Assembly: GCF_000025565.1 (NCBI RefSeq)
Contig: NC_014121.1
Span: 2,976,001 to 3,040,000, forward strand
DNA: 64,000 bases
Direction: 5' to 3'
Source of the DNA: Enterobacter cloacae subsp. cloacae ATCC 13047
Lineage (GTDB): Bacteria; Pseudomonadota; Gammaproteobacteria; Enterobacterales; Enterobacteriaceae
Shown: positions 61,479 to 64,000 of the stretch, in pieces
How the letters are laid out: each line of letters starts with the position of its first letter
How positions within the stretch are numbered: the first letter of the stretch is position 1
The notes under the pieces: generated by a model
What the model saw: the letters and a program-made list of their open reading frames with translations, nothing else
Told to the model about the DNA's origin: nothing
Database searches by the model: none
Made by a program: the position numbers and the translations under genes

Positions 61479-62771
61479 TTACAGATACGGCGACCAGGCA
61501 GGGGATTTTACCTGTCCATCAGTTGCCGGAATACGCGCTTTGAAACGCCCATCTGTAGAAACCAGATTCAGCACAGATCCCATCCCCTGAGAAGAGCTGT
61601 AGATTACCATAGTGCCGTTAGGTGCCAGACTTGGCGTTTCATCCAGGAACGTTGACGACAGAACTTGGACGCCACCCGCTACCAGATCTTGTTTGGCAAT
61701 GTGCTGCTGCCCACCGTTGGAGCTGACCATTACCATAAATTTACCGTCGCTGCTCACATCTGCGTTCTGGTTCTGAGAGCCTTCCCAGGTGATACGCTGC
61801 GGAGCCCCGCCGTTGATGTTCACTTTATAGATTTGTGGACGGCCTGCCTGGTCAGAGGTAAACGCCAGGTTCTGGCTGTCCGGGAACCATGATGGTTCCG
61901 TGTTGTTGCTGCGACCATCCGTCACCTGACGGATCTGACCAGAACCAATGTCCATCACGTACAGGTTCAGGCTACCGGTTTTGGACAGCGCAAAGGCCAG
62001 CTTAGAGCCGTCCGGCGAGAACGAAGGCGCACCGTTGTGACGTGGGAACGACGCCACCTGACGAACAGCACCGTTAGCCAGCGTCTGAATAACCAGCGCA
62101 GAACGACCGCTTTCGAAGGTCACGTAAGCCAGTTTAGACCCGTCCGGAGACCAGGCTGGAGACATCAGCGGCTGAGAAGAGCGTTTCACCAGGAACTGGT
62201 TGTAACCGTCGTAGTCAGAGACGCGCAGCTCATACGGGAACTGGCCGCCGTTGGTCTGTACCACATAGGCGATACGGGTACGGAACGCACCTTTAATACC
62301 GGTCAGTTTTTCGAATACCGCATCGCTGGCAGCGTGAGCCGCATAGCGCAGGTACTGTTTAGTGACCTTGTAAGAGTTCTGAGCCAGAACGGTACCCGGT
62401 GCACCGCCGGTATCCACCAGCTGCCAGGCCACGTTGTAAGAGCCGTCCGGGTTAGGGGTAACCTGACCCACAACCACGGCATCAATGCCCAGTGCAGACC
62501 ATGCGGCAGGTTGAACTTCCTGCGCGCTACCCGGCTGCTGAGGCAGACGAGAACGATCTAACGGGTTGAATTTACCGCTGTTACGCAGGTCAGCTGCCAC
62601 GATGCCGCCGGCATCTTCAGGCGCCGCACCAGGGCCAGCCCACTGGAATGGAACTACACCGATTGGGCGTGCCGAGTCCACCCCCTGGGTGATCTCGATA
62701 CGTACTTCTGCGTGCAGTACAGCTGCCCACAGCATTAAGAAACTAAATGCTACACGTAATGCCTGCTTCAT
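61479..62771 (-). CDS. tolB: Tol-Pal system protein TolB
   Basis: This 430-residue periplasmic protein has a signal peptide cleaved near HA-EVR. An N-terminal alpha/beta domain precedes a six-bladed beta-propeller (repeats such as [19 protein letters not shown] and [19 protein letters not shown]). The second of two adjacent ATGs is chosen for ribosome-site spacing and the E. coli length. It binds Pal and TolA. Confidence 0.97.
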   Translation of the reverse strand: MKQALRVAFSFLMLWAAVLHAEVRIEITQGVDSARPIGVVPFQWAGPGAAPEDAGGIVAADLRNSGKFNPLDRSRLPQQPGSAQEVQPAAWSALGIDAVVVGQVTPNPDGSYNVAWQLVDTGGAPGTVLAQNSYKVTKQYLRYAAHAASDAVFEKLTGIKGAFRTRIAYVVQTNGGQFPYELRVSDYDGYNQFLVKRSSQPLMSPAWSPDGSKLAYVTFESGRSALVIQTLANGAVRQVASFPRHNGAPSFSPDGSKLAFALSKTGSLNLYVMDIGSGQIRQVTDGRSNNTEPSWFPDSQNLAFTSDQAGRPQIYKVNINGGAPQRITWEGSQNQNADVSSDGKFMVMVSSNGGQQHIAKQDLVAGGVQVLSSTFLDETPSLAPNGTMVIYSSSQGMGSVLNLVSTDGRFKARIPATDGQVKSPAWSPYL

Positions 62772-62904
62772 CATATCTCCCTTATCTGGGTAACCTTACC
62801 CACGATAATTTAGCAGAATGTTAACAAACCCAAATAGACAAAACTACTAAACCCTGTGACTAAACCTGGTCTATTTTTCCCCGTTTGCACGGGGAAAATG
62901 TAAC

Positions 62905-64000
62905 TTAAGGTTTGAAGTCCAGCGGTGCATTTTTAAAGACTTCGTAGACTGCCTGAGACGGTGGTTTAGGCATCTTCGCCTGACGTGCTGCAGCCTGAGC
63001 TGCAGTACACAAAGCGGGATCCCCACCTTCAGACTTAATATCAAGAAGCATGCCGTCCGGCGCCAGTTTTATACGCAGCGTACACGTTTTACCGGTATAG
63101 GAAGACGCATCATAGAATCGGCTTTCGATAGCGGATTTAATCTGCGCAGCATAGCCATTGATTTCAGCCCCTGTCGCACCGTTGCTCTTAGTGTTACCAC
63201 TTCCTGTCGGTGCTGCGTTGTTTCCTTTCGCCCCACCGCCTGTTTTCGGCGCATTCTTACCGGAACTGAGATCGCCCAGCAGATCGTCAACGCCCGCAGC
63301 GGCAGCGGCTTTCTCTGCAGCAGCCTTTTTCGCTGCAGCTTTTTCAGCAGCCGCTTTTTTATCGGCAGCAGCCTTCTCAGCTGCAGCTTTTTTGTCGGCA
63401 GCCGCTTTCTCGGCGGCAGCTTTCTTCTCCGCAGCCGCTTTTCAGCAGCGGCGGCTTTTTCTGCGGCAGCTTTCTCGGCAGCAGCGGCTTTCTTCGCAGC
63501 CTCGGCAGCCGCTTTCTTCTCGGCTTCCTGAGCCGCTTTTTTCGCGGCTTCGGCTTCCGCTTCTTCTGAGCATCAGCAGCGGCTTTTTCGCGGCTTCTGC
63601 TTCCGCTTTCTTCTGAGCATCAGCGGCGGCTTTCTTCGCGGCTTCCGCTTCCGCTTTCTTCTGGGCGTCGGCAGCGGCTTTCTTCGCCGCTTCTGCCGCT
63701 AATTTCGCCTGGGCATCAGCCTGTGCTTTGGCATCCGCTGCGGCTTTCGCTGCCGCCTCTTCCGCCTGCTTTTGCTGTTCCTGGGCTTTCTTCGCGGCCT
63801 CTTCGGCTTGCTTCTGCTGTTGTGCCTGCTCTTTCGCGGCTTCCTGCGCCTGCAAACGCTCTTTCTCAAGCTGCTTCAGACGTTCCTGCTCGGCGGCCTG
63901 CTTTTCACGCAGTTCCTCCGCTTGCTGTTGCGCCTGTTTTTCTCGCTGCTCTTCAGCCCGTTTTGCACTCGCCTGCTGCTGTTGCTGACGGTTATAGTTC
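62905..64000 (-). pseudogene. tolA: TolA (5' end outside window), frame broken three times in the Ala/Lys repeat
   Basis: The window covers the Gln/Ala/Lys/Glu-rich central helix and the C-terminal domain (SAIESRFYDASSYTGKTCTLRIKLAPDG, ending VFKNAPLDFKP). It lacks the N-terminal membrane anchor. Comparing repeat units shows three missing single bases in A-rich codons: near 63583-63588, 63560-63564 and 63438-63443. The first throws the frame off, a TGA appears at 63442-63444, and the third restores the frame. TolA spans the periplasm from TolQR to Pal and is needed for outer-membrane integrity, so assembly error in a low-complexity tract is the simplest explanation. Confidence 0.85.

Noticed and set aside
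63158..63988. Plus-strand Ala/Ser/Phe-rich frames opposite tolA
   Set aside because: They are reverse-complement images of the Ala/Lys repeat of tolA.

Overview
The window is chromosomal DNA of an Enterobacteriaceae member, most likely Enterobacter or a close relative. From about 9.4 kb to the end, the gene order is that of the E. coli rhlE-gal-tol region: rhlE/cecR-ybhGFSR, ybhQ, ybhP-clsB-ybhN, ybhL, moaABCDE, ybhK, uvrB, bio, ybhB, ybhC, pgl, ybhA, modABC, acrZ, modEF, galETKM, gpmA, aroG, ybgS, zitB, pnuC, nadA, lysine/valine tRNAs, cpoB-pal-tolB-tolA. Two hut operons sit between ybhB and ybhC, as in Klebsiella, Enterobacter and Salmonella. Species identity is inferred from synteny and protein similarity remembered from E. 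coli; no search was run.

Region 1 (1-3.5 kb) is the 3' end of a chaperone-usher fimbrial operon: truncated usher, two-domain adhesin and minor pilin. It runs tail-to-tail into dinG, and its terminator hairpin lies inside dinG coding sequence. Region 2 (5.7-9.4 kb) is an accessory block between dinG and rhlE. It carries a type VI secretion PAAR-domain effector gene split in frame by a 1229-bp IS3-family element with a 3-bp GTG target duplication. An overlapping small two-helix membrane protein gene looks like its immunity partner, and an endonuclease VII-like fragment follows. A 26-bp imperfect inverted repeat with a flipped 8-bp centre borders the block. This is the most novel part of the window.

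Region 3 (9.4-20 kb) holds rhlE divergent from the CecR-controlled YbhGFSR exporter operon, with a perfect 20-bp palindrome between them, then envelope genes ybhQ, ybhP, clsB and ybhN. Region 4 (20-33.9 kb) holds ybhL, the molybdenum cofactor operon with its moco RNA leader and ModE site, ybhK, SOS gene uvrB, an orphan UrtE-like ABC ATPase and the biotin genes around a BirA operator. Region 5 (34-43.8 kb) holds hutUH and hutIGC (histidine to glutamate) with two HutC-like sites, an empty phage-lambda-type attB core, ybhC, pgl and ybhA. Region 6 (43.8-53.6 kb) holds molybdate transport and its regulator, acrZ, and the galactose operon with both GalR operators. Region 7 (53.6-64 kb) holds gpmA (Fur-like box), aroG (TyrR box), ybgS, zitB, pnuC, nadA (NadR-like box), a five-tRNA array with a truncated tRNA relic, and the Tol-Pal genes. 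tolA leaves the window at its 5' end and carries three apparent single-base deletions in its Ala/Lys repeat, which are either assembly errors or a real lesion.

Three copies of a long GC-rich palindromic repeat each sit between a convergent gene pair, suggesting a terminator role. No CRISPR array, rRNA gene or complete prophage was seen.
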